Positions 11,769 through 25,130 of a stretch of 64,000 bases of DNA are shown piece by piece. Location of the stretch: positions 15,624,001 through 15,688,000 of the forward strand of contig OZ234494.1 of the NCBI GenBank assembly GCA_965153455.1, given 5' to 3'. Both the position numbers and the translations under genes were made by a program. The DNA comes from Sphagnum compactum. Taxonomy: Eukaryota; Bryophyta; Sphagnopsida; Sphagnales. The notes under the pieces were generated by a model. It searched no databases. It saw nothing but the letters and a program-made list of their open reading frames with translations, and was not told where the DNA came from. Numbering within the stretch: position 1 is the stretch's first letter; each line of letters opens with the position of its first letter.

Positions 11769-13070
11769 ATAGCAGTCTTGATGAATTTGACAAAATCAAA
11801 GAAATGGAGGAAAAATTGGGCACATTGGTGAGGGTGCTATTGGAGTAAAGCATGCACCTCCGAAAGAGGTGAGAAAAATTTTCCTCACTTGTGAAGCTTT
11901 TTTTTAACTTTGTCTTCTGATCTCTTTGTAAAAGCAAAAGAAGTTGTACGCCTAATATATGTCTTCCACTAGCATTTCTTATAATAGGATTACTATATCC
12001 CGTGTGTGTTCTACGGCTCACGAATGTTGGGTTGGGTGTGTGTCAGCACAGATCATCCAGTATTTTGACAACAATCTAGCATATTTTTTCAGCTCAAAAG
12101 GAGAATGCATTAAGGTGAGAGACTAGTTGAGATCGGGTTTGGCACCTCTGCCATGCACAAGCAACACACCTGCAGTGGTCCTCACACAGATTGGTACATT
12201 GGACATTTCTTTCAACATCTATGACGTCTGGGTTAACAATTTTTTGTCAGTGGCTTTGGCCGATAAAAAGTTTGTGTATTAGTGGTCATGGTGGTAGGCT
12301 TCTGTCTCCAGGATGCTCTCACCATGGAATAGTACTCCAGGTAATGTCCTCCTTAGAAACTAGTCCCATTGCACTATGTGAAAATTATGAACCAGATACT
12401 ATCCTGATGACATGTATCAACACCAGAGAATCAAATTCTCCTTTATCAGCAACTGAGAGAAATGGATGAATGGAAAATTGAAAAAGTATTTGGATTGATC
12501 CGCATCCTAGTTTGAAGGCATCAAGAGCATCAGATCTACAAAGTAGGCTTACCTTTCTCATTAAGTTCCTTTTTCATTTTTCATTTGTTGGGAAAATGAT
12601 GAAATTCTAGAAAACTGCATTGTTGCAATAAATTTACTTGATTTGTGTTGTCTATCGTTCTCATTGCTGCAAACCAAACTGAATTTGGTAATCAAGTTGC
12701 AACCACACATGGTGACTATGATTGATGATCACTAGCAATGACCACTTGGACTGAATCTATTGTTTTCAGAGTAGAGAACAGTTTTGGGGCTGGTTTTTGG
12801 TATCTGTTGCATCTGAAGATGCATTGTTTGCATTCTTTTGTCGGCTCCTGAACTTCTGGGGTTTTTTTTGGTAGAGTATGCCCTGGTAGTAGGGCATTAC
12901 AGCCACTGAAATGAGTCAATACAAAGTTTCACAATAGAGAGCTTTGATTTTGCTCCATTACTAATTAGGACCAAGTTAGGGCATTTCAACATCTTTGTCA
13001 TGAAGCAATTGGTGGTGGGTGTTTAATAATTCTTCACAATTAAAGACTCATGGTACATTGCATAGAAGGT
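11769..13070 (+). other. TBP 3' flank, no gene seen
   Basis: An acceptor-like CTGGTACAG precedes 11769, so this stretch probably begins with a 3' UTR exon of TBP. The rest has no recognised coding segment, RNA gene or strong repeat. Confidence 0.45.
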
Positions 13071-13074
13071 GAAT

Positions 13075-13800
13075 GTTGTAACCCTAGTTTTGGGCTCACG
13101 ATCAATGGAAAGGCTTGTGAAAGTGCGGGCTAAGAGTGAGCTCGGGAGTCACATTTCATACTCTTAGGAGTGTGGGAGAGTGTGAGAGAATGAACCTCCA
13201 CACTCCCAAGTGAACTCCCACTTTGAGAGTTGGAGTTTCGATGAACACCCAAATTTTTACCCAAATTTTTGAAAAGTAAATACAGGGGTCAAAACGCATT
13301 GGATTGAAAAGTTCTTTATATTATTGGAAAGCTCTTGAAACGTAGATGTCTAAAATGGGCTTGCATGATTCAATTGGGTATTTAAAACACAAGTTATGGC
13401 CAAAACAAGGGTCAGGAGTCAAATTGTTAATTTGACTCTCAACCATTATAAGTTGAAAATCGTACTGATTTCCTTACGTGCAGGTGGCGTGCCACATACC
13501 GTTGGAAAGCTCTTAACGAGGTTACAACTTTGCTTCAGACCTCACCTCAATCGAAGGTTTGCACACAAAGTTATGCGCCTCCAAAGTCACGAGAATCTCA
13601 ATTTTGAGAATTTCAGAACGCCCATTTGGGAGTCTCGGGACAAAATGACATTTGGGTGCTAGCCCCGTGGCCAAGCACAGAGAATACTATAAGGGGAAGG
13701 TGGTGACTTTCGCCAAATCCGGGTCGTGGTGAATCTTGTGGGTCCATGTTTGCCCTTGATTCATTCGTGCACCAAAAGTGTTTCAGCTACACACTAACCA
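13075..13800 (+). mobile_element. LTR-like repeat segment
   Basis: The segment starts TGTTGTAACCC and contains two TTGGAAAGCTCTT blocks (about 13325 and 13503) and AAGTTATGGCC. Such words are common in long terminal repeats of plant retrotransposons. A TATA-like ACTATAAGGGG lies near 13687. No primer-binding site, internal region or second LTR was found, so this would be a solo or decayed LTR. The assignment is by resemblance only. Confidence 0.35.
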
Positions 13801-15184
13801 ACTTGTTATTTAGTTTGTGTAGGTCCATGTGAGTAATTAACTTGTTTGGCAATCTTCCTAGTCCCCATCCTAGAGCTCCAGCACGCCCTTCTACCCCTGA
13901 AATGCTAGGAGCTAAGGAGCACGCCCTAACTCCTCCTTCCATTATCTTCACCATTGGATTCGCAATTGAGTCCATCAAGGAGCTTGGGGGTGCATCAGTG
14001 GAGGCATGGTTATGTAAATTAAAAAATGGATATTTTACACTATATTGTGTAAATACAAATAACAAAGTAATATAAGAACGGATGAAAGTACAATTTTAAA
14101 AAATCCATCATGCCCTCTATTGAACTTATAAAAATTTACTTCCAAAAAATTAAAACCAATTTTTTTTTTAAACAAATAAATTGTATTCACAAAAAGGGAT
14201 GTTAAATTTGTGTTTGGGACTATTTCAACACAACATTCAATTAATTATATATATTATATTCCAATACAAAAAATCACTATATTATTAAGAACATCATATA
14301 ATAAGAAATAAAATATATATTTGTAAAAATTTACTTATCACATATCTTACAAAAGTTCGCATTACAAAAAACTAAACTTTGAAATAATTTAAAATTTCAA
14401 GACTAATATATATATTATTGAATAATTATTTTATCTTTGATCATTAATAAAAAAATATTAATGTACAACAAATTTATGATCAATTTTGTTGTTATTTCAC
14501 ATTGATTTTCATTTAATTTTTATAAGATAATTTATGTGTGCACTTTACTATGATTACATTTTATAATCACTTTCAATGGTTCTTTCAAGAAAACCTATTC
14601 CTTTTGTTTCATAATGATCTTATAATTTTCATTTCACTAAATTCCCTTTCAACAACATAATGTTATATGTTTCATTTCTTATTCCTAAAATGTGAGCTAA
14701 CATAATAACTTCAATGATAATGTTAAAATGATTTATATGACATTTTTTGCATGAAGTGTCACACCAAAATAATGCACAAAAATGAGAATGTTTTTATGAA
14801 TGTGCATCAAATGGTGTGGGCTTTACAAGTTTTTTTTAAATGTATTTAATTGGTCAATCAAATTGATTGGCTAGAGTTTGACTATTGTTCATTGGGGGAC
14901 TACCATGACTAGTTCACATATGGCATTTGAAACAAGTTAGATATGACAAATAGTGGTAACACTTTTATAACACTTTTGATTAACATTCAAAAATTATCAT
15001 AATATTAACAAGGCATGTTATTAACAGGGCATAATTGGATTGCGATGAATCTTATGCTAAATAAAAGGTTAAAATATGTGAACTTTTGATTATTAACAGG
15101 GCATGTTCAAGCTGTCATAAATGTTAATGCTATGAGGTTCATTTATTTGAATGTTCATACATGACTTGTAATGAACTTGTACAT
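13801..15184. other. AT-rich intergenic DNA, no gene seen
   Basis: Very AT-rich from about 14030 on, with stop codons in all frames and runs such as TATATATATTATT. No feature can be supported. Confidence 0.5.
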
Positions 15185-15440
15185 TATTTTTAGTTTAGTT
15201 TTAGTTCACTCATAGTTAATTTCTAGTTAAATTTAAATTAATTTTTAATTAAATTTTTGCTCACTTTTTGTTAGCCTTAGTTCATTTCTAATAAAGTCAT
15301 AGTCACTTTCAATTCATTTCTAATTAACTTTTAATTCAATTTCAATTCACTTCTAGTTAATTCTTAATTCACTTTTAGTTCATTTTCAATTAACTTTAAA
15401 TTCATTTTTAATTAAGTCTAAGTTCATTCTTAGTTGAGTT
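15185..15440 (+). repeat. Degenerate AT-rich tandem repeat
   Basis: Words of the type AGTTCATTTCTAATTAA and TTTTAATTCA recur every 20-25 bases through this stretch (TTTAGTTCA, TCTAGTTAA, TTTAATTAA and TCTAATAAA alternate). It looks like a decayed minisatellite. Confidence 0.6.
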
Positions 15441-15960
15441 CCAGTTTATAAGAATGGGGGAGATCTTATAAACATGTGGACATAATTCCCCTCTTCACTC
15501 TTAAAGAATAAGAGTAAGATTCTTTTCTAGGAAAGATATTCATGAATATAAGATGTCTTCCAAATGCACTTGGAACATTTCTCCCTTAGCTTTACAAATA
15601 ATGAGCCAAAAAAATCCCTTACAAAAAAAAGGTGAGTTTCTCTTCAAACCCGCAGTCCTTTCCTAAACTACCAATCAACATGTTTATTTTTGATGAATTT
15701 TCAGCATTTGGCAACCAAAAAATAAAATCCATTGCTATTCATAAAAAGGATTTTTGTGAAAGACATGTGCTAAAGTTGCTAGATTTTGACCAATTGTTTT
15801 TACAAAATTATCATTATTTAGACAATAGGTTCCAACAAGTGGCCAAAATATAGTAGGATTCTTTTTCTTCCTACTTTGTGCTCTGACATGTAGCAAAAAA
15901 ATTCATTACCTAATTCCTCTTGTGGGCGATCGCGAGTGTAGCTAGGCTACATCTCAAATT

Positions 15961-16410
15961 ATCTATCTATGAAGGAAGGTAGTTTGTTTTGTTTTGTAGT
16001 TATGAGATCCACTAGACCATGATACTTCAAATCATGTTCTCAGTGGCTTTGGAAAGCTCTCCATGAGGAGGGGTGCATGGGCTTGGTTCCATGATGTTTG
16101 GACTTGCCGTGCAAAAGTTCTTGAATATTGAATGATTTCTTCGTTGAAAATTAAATTAAATCGTAGCTGAAAATTTTGGAGGAAATTTTTTGAAATTTTT
16201 GGAATGTGCCTTTAGTGGTGATGGAACGATCTTGATGAGCAGGATTTAACGGAATTTATTGGGCAAGATTCGGATTCAGAATGTGGGAGATATTGATTTT
16301 TAAGCGATTGCTGCTGCTGAGAATTCAAATAAATTCCAAAAAACCAAGTTTTGGAAGGAAAAATCAGTTGAGGACGTGGTAACACTTGGCCAACGGCACA
16401 AGCCACACTA
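15961..16410 (+). repeat. Dispersed repeat family A, copy 1 (~450 bp)
   Basis: Aligns along its length with 33241-33700. Shared words include GAAGNAAGGTAGTTTGTTTTG, GGGGTGCATG, ATTGAATNATTTTCTNNNTGAAAATTAAATAAA, CTGAGAATTCAAA and GTTTGGAAGGAAAAATCA. A weaker copy lies at 38396-38850. No coding capacity is seen. It is probably a non-autonomous transposon or LTR remnant. Confidence 0.7.
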
Positions 16411-17192
16411 ATTAAATTTTAAATATAATTAATTAATTTTTTAAAAAAAAACAAACAAACAAACAAATAAGCAAACCTTGCTACTAATAGTGTGAATTCC
16501 AAAAAGTGTACTGCCTTTGGAAATGGTTGAAAGGAATGGATGAGAAATGCACTCACCCCACAACAGTCTAGCCTAGTGTTGGGTTTCATGAGTAGGTGAA
16601 ACTGTAACTGAAGCTGTTGCTGGTTGTGCTTGGTGCTAGCTAGCTAACTTTGTTTTGCTTTGTTGGCTCTGCTTGCCTGCCTGGAAGGGAGAAAGACTAT
16701 GATAAATAATAGTTTTCAGTTGGTCCCACATTTTGAGGAATGTTTCATCAAGTGTATTATTGTGAACTATGAGTTCATTTTTTTGGAAGAACTTCATGAA
16801 ATGTTTTGCTCCTATTTAAACTGTTTGCTGGTTTGAACTTTGCCAATAAGAAAGAAAGGTCAGAGGAGCCATGATGCCATGAGTGTCTGCTGCTGCTTTC
16901 TTGTTGCTATAGCAGCAGCAACAGCAGTTGCAGTCATGGCCACCTTCCTCAAATGGTTTTCCCTTTCATCTCTCTCCTTACAACACTGCATCTCTCACAT
17001 GCACATCTTTTCCCCACCTCTCTGAATCCAATTTGCCCATGTTTTTAGACTTCTGGCCTGTGATTTTCATTAAGAGAGGAAAGGGGAGGAGGAGGGTGGA
17101 GTGGATGGGGTGTGGGGACTGACTGACTGATTGACATAGGGTTTGGTCGTCATCATTGGTGAGCTTGGTTGGTGGGTGGTGGGAGGACAACC
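16411..17192 (+). other. CFAP65 upstream region
   Basis: Contains A/T runs, an (AAAC)n tract at about 16449-16465 and a GCAGCAGCAACAGCAG tract near 16911-16926. The CFAP65 transcription start is probably here, but no TATA element stands out. Confidence 0.4.
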
Positions 17193-20100
17193 ATGACGGA
17201 GTTTGTGCCCAAGTTCAATTTGAAGAGTATTAAGAATGACAGAGATCTGCGTAAGGTTCGTCTGAAACTGGATTGTCCTAGTGAGATGGTGTGGGATAAA
17301 TGGAAGCCTAGTCATGAGCACCCGAAAACATTCTACATCAAAAACATCCTCAACAAAGTCCAGGTAATAATATAATAATAATTCCAAAGAATTGGAATGG
17401 TTCTTGAAGAAAGTGGGGATGGGTGAGATGCATTTGGGCTGGAAATGACTTTGTTTAGGGCATGTGAGCCCATCTTATATTGTAGCCCTTTTCAAGAGCT
17501 TTCCAATTATCCAAGGATCACTCAATTCAGACAAGTCTTGATCACCCAAACGTTCTTGGCCCAAAGTTTTTTTTCTGACTTGGTTTTGTTTTTAGGTCTG
17601 GATTTAATTTGAAAGTAAATCATATTGTGGGTTTTGTGACTATGCAAACTCCAATGATTATCGTGGGTCTGTCTGTTGGGGTGGGTTGCGGTCAGATGCT
17701 GCGATGGGTGGAGCCTGACACACCTTATTTCAATACCAATTTTCAGGAGCCACATGCAAGGCTGAACCCTGGCATGACAGCAGCAATTGTCATATTTTTC
17801 CGGCCTGAAAGTGTTGAAGACTATTTCAGCAGCATTGTCTTCCGAACTGCTCGGGTGTGTTGTTCATCAGCCTCCTCTTTTTCTCACTTTCTATAAATCA
17901 TCCAACATGCAGGAGAACTAACTCTTTGATTCACTTTGACAAAGGAGAGACAGAGAGAGGGACGCATGGCACCACTAAAACAGTTTATGGGATTTTTTGT
18001 TTGTTTTGGGCAGGGATCATTTACCTTGCAACTGAGGGGTCTGCTCCCAAGTGTGAATTTAGGACTTCCTGAGCACATCGATTACAAGTATTGCCCAGTG
18101 AAGGATGTGACAACAAAGACATTCGATATCCACAACGACCAAGACTTCATAGTCGGATTCAAATGGCTGTCAGTGACACATCCTTTCTCAATCACACCGA
18201 TCCAGGGGAACTTGCGGCCTGGCCAAGTCATGACTATGTCATGTCATTTCTGCCCAGACAATGCCACCGCATACAAGGGTGTGGTGAGAAACATTTTTGT
18301 CTCCCCAGAAGTCTTTTCTCTGCTAGCTGTTGTTTGTCTTTGGAAAGTGAGTACGTGTATGGACTCCCTTTTCGTTTTTTTCTTGAAAGAAGTAGTCTAG
18401 ATGGAGTTTAGTGATACTCTCTGAAAGAAGATACTAACTGCAGGTTATAAAATCAACCTCTACAGGCAAATGTGGGCACAACAACAAAAACAAAGGGGCA
18501 AGTGAAGTTGTTTGGGATAGGAAAGTACTCATTTCTGGCCTTGAGTACTCCTGTGCTTGACTTTGAGGCTGTCCTGACCCGCACGTCAAAGGAAATGGAG
18601 CAGATTGTGACCAATCTCTCTCCAGTAATTGCAAGGTTTGCTGTCCACAGGGTGGAGGCATGGTACAATGGCCATGACTCTGTTTATACCATCAGTCCCA
18701 TGGAAGGAGCCATTCCACCCAACTCAGCACTTTCACTAAAGGTGCTTGCTTTTCATAACCTTCACACATATGCTTTCTTTGCAAGATTGTCTACTAGAAT
18801 GTTACCTCAGAACAGAGGAGTGTGTTGCAGTACGTGCTCTATGTGTATTGGAGCTCCGAAATGTGGTTAGTAAATGGTGTCTTTTGTTTTGAGTTTTAAA
18901 ACTCATTTGTGTCTTCCTTGCCTTAGAGGTATCTCAATCCACCTTCAATGGTGCTGTTTTTTTATGGGTCTTGTTGTGCCTCATTGCTAAATGATGGAGT
19001 TTTATGACAAAACACATGGCCAAAATGGAATGAAACCATTGGGTATGTATATGGGGTAATGAAAGACTGTGAGAGGCTCATAGTCGATGCGATGGTAAGG
19101 AGCCTGCTGCCTCTGCGATCTCTGTTGCAGGTGCTTTACCATCCAGTTGTAGCCGGAACCTTCTCATTAGAGCAATTTGAGATCTTTACATCTCAGGCTC
19201 GTCGTGCTTCGTTTGCTTGCTCAGGCACTGCAGCCCGCCCAGTTATCAAATTCACAGTTCCCTTCATGGATTTTGGCAATGTGGAGTGTGGCAGCTCATC
19301 CCACCGTACAGTCACTTTGGAAAATCTATCAGCTGCATCTGTTGCCTTCCAGTTTGTCACAGATGACCTCCCCATATTTGAGTTCCTGCAAACAAGGGGG
19401 ATCTGCAGAGCCAACCGTTCGGTTCTCATCCATTGTCACTTTCGACCGTGCAGATCCATGAACTACTATAAGCGTGTGCTTGTGTTATTGCAAGACCAGT
19501 ATCCACTCTTTGTTGATGTTATGGGTACAGGCTACAAGGTTGCTTTGAGATCTGCAACCATCTTACCATATCATATCTATGACCACCGTGAGAGCCTAAA
19601 GCTCATACGAGCAGAAAGAGAGATGGCTTCTCTGCTGCTTCTGTCAGACATTCCTCAGCTTCCTGCAATTGAGGGAGGAGATGGTTATGGACCTATGTAT
19701 ACAGACCCAGTGGATTTATTTTATGGGCAGCCTACTGATGACACTCAAGATGACCCACCTGAATGGTCATGGGTTGAAAGACCAAAATTTGTACATTCAA
19801 GAGTGCCTGGTGGCAGCAGCATGGGTATCCCAGGTCAATCCTCAGGGGCATTGGCAAATATGTTGCTCACAGCTCAACCAGAGGAAAGACAGGCATTCTC
19901 CGATGCCCACAACTTGGAGATTCAGGTGGGCATGCTTCAACTCATTCAGAATAATGATCACAGTGTCTTTTCTTATGTGCTCTTGCATGTTCATTGTTTT
20001 GGTCATAAGCAATGCTCCTCTTTCTAAGGGTCAAAGATCTTGGAACTCAACCCCTTTTTGGCTCTTTTCCTTTATGTCCCCTTGGGCCTTATCTTGGCCG

Positions 20101-23100
20101 AAATGATTGAAGTTTTCATTACTATTACAGGTGAAGGATCATAGTGCTGGATTAGTGATGTTGCATAGACAGCAAGCTTCTGGGAGGATTTCAGCCTCTG
20201 AGTGCTGGGAGGAGTACTATATGGGAAGAATGGTGGATTGGGATCCTGTCACAGTAGATCACACATTTCTTGAGTATGGACATGGTCAGAAATTGGTGGA
20301 GTCGCCTGTTCAAATTGTGTACGTGAAGAATAACCTGGCTGATGATGTCACTGTCATGTGGCTGCCACCGTGGGAATTTGAACAACCCCATGTTGCCTTG
20401 AGCAGGGCTCGAATTGCAGCCAGTAAGCTTCCACCAGCAAAGACAAAGCCAGAGCCAGAGCCTTTGTGCAATGTGTTCCTTGTGGACCCAGAGATGACTG
20501 TCATTGCCCCAGGGATGTCGGTTCCATTCAGTTTCATGTTCAGACCAACACAAGTATGCCCTCACTCCCATTCACACAGGGGACTGTTCATCTCAGAAAT
20601 CGTATCCGATGCTATGCAGCTCTTTTCGTGAAGGGGTGAATTGATTTGGTGCTGCTCCTTGAGCAAGTACGTGGCTAGAATAGTTGCAGCCACAAGTCCA
20701 GGAACTAAGTCCTGTTTTTGCTCATCACAATTGGTTCTGGGTTCCAAATTACTGACATGGATGTGCATGCAAGCATCTGTGTATGCAGGATGATATGTAC
20801 TTCTTGCAGATGCTGTCATGCTTTGTGTGGACTAAGACTTCATACCATGTTGTGCCAAGTTGGTCAACTGCTGTGCAAGCCTCAGGCCACTCATTCCATG
20901 ACAAGACCCATGTTTTTATGCCACTGGCTTCATTGTCAAGGCACAAAGTTGTGTTCCCACCTGCTGTGAAGGGCACCACTTTGTATGAAAGCATTATGAT
21001 CTACAATCATGATGCAAATACACCCATCAGGTAACTAACTACTCCTTTTCAGATGAGATTTCATCAAGGTAGTTTCATACAACACTGTCAATACTGCTGA
21101 TTGCCAGGAGCTGAAGGTTTGCCTTCTGGGGATTTCTGTTTTTTGCTACTTTCCTAGCAACTGGGATTGAATGAGACCCAAACCATTTTACCCCCCATTG
21201 ACGCATTTCTGATCCATCATATGCCTGCCATTTTCTGGGGGCTGTCTTTTAATGATCCCAAGCTTGAGGATGGACTATACAATCACTGTCAGCTTATTCT
21301 CAAGAGCAGAAGCATTGTCAATAAGAAGATGCATTTGGGAGGATGATGCTTCAACAGTGCTGTTACTTTGCAGATATCATTTCATGAGTGAACACCTGCC
21401 TGGAGAGTTTCAGATGAAGCCTTCACATGGCTTAGTTCCACCAAAGGATTTCAACATCATCACCTTCAGATTTGAGGCGGGTGAACCAAAGCTGAGTGTG
21501 GGTCATGTGGTTTGTACCCTGAACAACTCACCAGCTGAAACCATGCAGGTCAACCTCACTGCTAGCAGCCATATTCCAAAGGTATAAATTGGTATTCAAT
21601 TCCCCCAGCTGCCATTTGGTGCAGGTCACACGAGCATCATATCCTGCATGGTGCCTGCAGGATATCATATTCTTGCCTTCCAAAAATTTCCAGCACAGAG
21701 AAGTCATGACTTTAGTTCCTCATATTGGCCAGAGGCACAAGAGTTGTGGACCAAATGGGTTCTTAGATCCTGATTGACTTCTGGTTTGCAGGTGAGACTG
21801 GAGAGGATGGACAAGGCACTATGTTTCAAGCCCACAAGTATTGGGACACAGGCAATACTATCGCTAGTACTGGTCAATATGAGCAGTATTCCAGCAAATT
21901 TTGACTGGCAGGTGCCTCAAACGTTTGCCAAAGTTTTCATTATACAACCAGCATATGGCCTTCTACGAGCTGGAGAGCGGATGGCAATTGAGTTTTCTTT
22001 CTTTCCACAGGCTGAAAAGCTCTATTACTGCAAAATACCATGTCTGTATGCAGCCTGCTTGGAAAAAGCATTTGTTCAGGAGAACACCCATTTGATCGAG
22101 GGTGTTACTAGCAACGATGTCAGCCACTTCCTGCTGATCGTCAATGGGGCAGGAATATTGCAGACAATTAGCATCACTCCGCAACATCTGGATTACAAGA
22201 CAGTTGTTACTGGGTTCCCATACAAACAAACATTTGTCCTGTTCAATCCAAGTGTTGGGAGCTTGAGGTTTCTACTGGAAAAGAATCCAGGAAAGTTGCC
22301 AGTGAAAGATGACAGTAACCATCTTGTACTGGACTGTGAACGAGGGATACTTCCAGGTGGATTAACAAAGACCATTTTTGTAACTTTGCACCCACTCCAA
22401 GTGCAATCCTATGATTTTGTGATAACATGCAAAACATTCTTACCTCCTCTAGCATTGAATTTTGAGGATGCTACTTTCCAGAAATTGTCAGAGCTTGGTG
22501 GACATGAGACACGGTATGATGAGAGTGAAGAAGCAGTGGAGTCAATCACTTCTTGTAGCATGTCAATGGAGGCTATCCACCCGACACTTTACATTGCATC
22601 TGGTAGGACTCATGGCATGAGTGCAGCCCAGCTTTTCCGCATGGGTCTATTAAGGCATTGGAATCGGGAGCTCCAAGAGGGGAAGATTGTGTTGAGGCCA
22701 AATGGAAGGGTAGTGTACCAGGAACTGTTTTGTTTGGGGGCACCTGTTGGGGACAGCCCTCATGACTTTCTTTTGAACTTTGAAGTGCGAGAGATTGGAG
22801 CCAGGTCCTCAATCATTTACCTTGCATTGAAGACTGGAACACCCCTGTCAGTGAGTTGGAGATTCCGTCTCTGGAATGATATTGAAATTGATTCGGAGAA
22901 TTGGGTGATGGAGTTAGATGCCTCAGAAGATGAAGAAAAGGCCTTATTGATGCGATCACTTTTCCAGATTGAACCCAGGAAAGGCCACCTGGAGCCTGGA
23001 GAAATTGCATTTGTGAAGCTCTCATATTGTCACAGGATTGAGGGAAGCCACAAGTTCCCTGCTATTCTTGAGATTACTGATGGTCGCACTGTTCATATAT

Positions 23101-25130
23101 ACCTCAATGGAAGGACAGTTGCAAACCCAATCCGGATTTTGACATATCGACCTGATACACATTTTCTCAAGTCAATGGTGGTGGGAGATGCTGATCCTCC
23201 CCTGCAGACAACTGAACTAATCAACAGAGGCCAGCTTGAGCTACAATACGATTTGGACATGACCCCCTTGATAGCAATGCAGAAAAGCAACTATGGTTTC
23301 CGGGTTCTTTGGTGCCTCAACCCACAGGGGGTCATTCCTCCTATGGAATCTGTGTTGATACTGTGGCTCTTCCAGCCATTGGAAGCCAAAACATACTCAG
23401 TTGAAATTCCTGTGCACCTGAAGGATGGAGAAGGTGGGATTCTCATTCTTAGAGGATCAGGGAGGCTTTTGACTGATGCACAGGACCCGAATTCTACAGA
23501 TGGTGAGCCTCCTAGGCATCCTGGTACCACGTATAACTGGCCTGATACACCAGCTGTTTTGACCTCTGAGCTTTTGGACTATGGAACAGTCAATGAGTTA
23601 TCTGTCAACCACAAACTCATTGGAGTTCAAAACCTTTTGACTGAGAACCCAGTATGTGATTTTCCTCCCTATACTGTCGAATATATCAAGTCATTCTGCC
23701 TGCATTGTTCTTTTGGAAGCCCAAAACAAGTCTTCAGTGCATGTGTAATCAGTGTGCAAACATGTCTTGGTCTACCACTGTACAGTGAACACAACAAACA
23801 AGCTTGACGTCAATGGTGTTACGTTTCCTGTTGGGGTTTTATTTGTGCCTGTGCTTCAGTTGTCTTCATTCTACAAGCTGGGCTGTTGGGCTAGCCATCC
23901 TCAGAATTGCTGTTGCAAAAGGGCAAGACAGCTTTCCTAATTAAGCTAGCTAGATCATTCTTATCTTCCATCAATGTTTTCTCCTCTACAACAGAAATGT
24001 ACATGATGTATTCCTCAGCAACTTCGCATGTTTGTCAGGTGGCATTTCGATGGCGTCATAGTGTTGGGGCTGACAAGATGGTTTATGGCCAGTTCACTGT
24101 AGAACCTCAGAGTGGAGTCATTGACCAAGGGAGGCGTATCCTGTGCAAGGTTAGTTTTGTTGCAGGGGTGCAGCCACAGTTGTTTGAGACAACCCTCTAC
24201 TGTGAAATCAGTGTGTTGTCGGAAGACCCACCACACTCATTTGCTGAATCTTCTACACCAAGTGATGCCAGGTCAGAGATAATAGTCGATACCTGGCCAA
24301 GAGAACTTGGGTTTGGCACATACAACAAGGAATTTGAGCACAAGTCTGCGTTGACAATGTCAACGGTGTGCTCCAGATCAAAAATCACAGATTTTGCATT
24401 GCAGAAGAGTGCTGGAAACCCATACCTTCATTTCCTTGCTCGCATGGACACCCAAGAGATACACACTCCGCCCGCCACATATTTCATCCTGTATGTGACA
24501 GTTGTGGCACACATAAGAATAAAGCAGTATCACCCTACCAGCGAGGACCTTTTTGCAGCCGACAACAGGTTGCCATGGGAGCCACAGGAGAGAAGTGACA
24601 TTGAAATCCAGACTGAGTTGGTCAATGGAATTCTACTGGAGATTCTACAAGAGTCATTGCATGATGAGAGCCACAATGCCTCCTTTGACAATCTTGATAG
24701 TGACCACATAATGCAATTTGAGGAGTTTCAAAGGGAGCATCCAACACCATTAACCGAGGAACAAAAATTCTCACAGTTGTTCACAAATTTGGGGGATGGT
24801 GAGCTTCCACCTCTCTCACCTGGATCCAATCAAGAACTCACACCTGAGACATGTCATCCATCTATTATAGGCAATCCACCCATTCATGAGCTAGCTGATG
24901 GGAATCAGGCTGGATCCAGTAGTGAACGAAAGAAAATACAAACAGCAGCCCCACAAGCACCAAGACCTAGTTCTCTTGTGAGAGCTATTGAGTCATCAAT
25001 AGGCACAAAGGAGGCAGTTAAACCTGAACCACCTGACCATTCAAGTGCTACTGCCATATCAGAGACTGCTGAACTCCTACTTGAAGACGTACTCTTTACC
25101 TTGACTTCAGATCTGTTTGAAATTGGCTAG
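17193..25130 (+). CDS. CFAP65: Cilia- and flagella-associated protein 65 (axonemal, MSP/ASH repeats)
   Basis: Structural protein of the motile axoneme (FAP65 in Chlamydomonas, CCDC108/CFAP65 in animals), needed for sperm flagella. Exons: 17193-17363, 17696-17854, 18014-18283, 18466-18741, 19131-19925, 20131-20553, 20789-21030, 21374-21581, 21792-23651, 24039-25130. All junctions keep phase, giving about 1831 aa against roughly 1925 in human. It is a chain of immunoglobulin-like MSP/ASH domains. A clear one is at residues 328-430 (FMDFGNVECGSSSHRTVTLEN), another follows DYKTVVTGFPYKQTFVLFNP, and the segment LWLFQPLEAKTYSVEIPVHL matches the human LWIFSPIEAKTYTVDVPIHI block. The C-terminal ~250 residues are acidic and low in complexity, as in animal CFAP65. 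The start is the first in-frame ATG, with A at -3. In a plant it would be expressed in antheridia or spermatids. It is convergent with the ARF gene downstream. Confidence 0.93.

Noticed and set aside
17169-17192. In-frame upstream extension of CFAP65
   Set aside because: It would need a TTG start. The ATG at 17193 has a good context.
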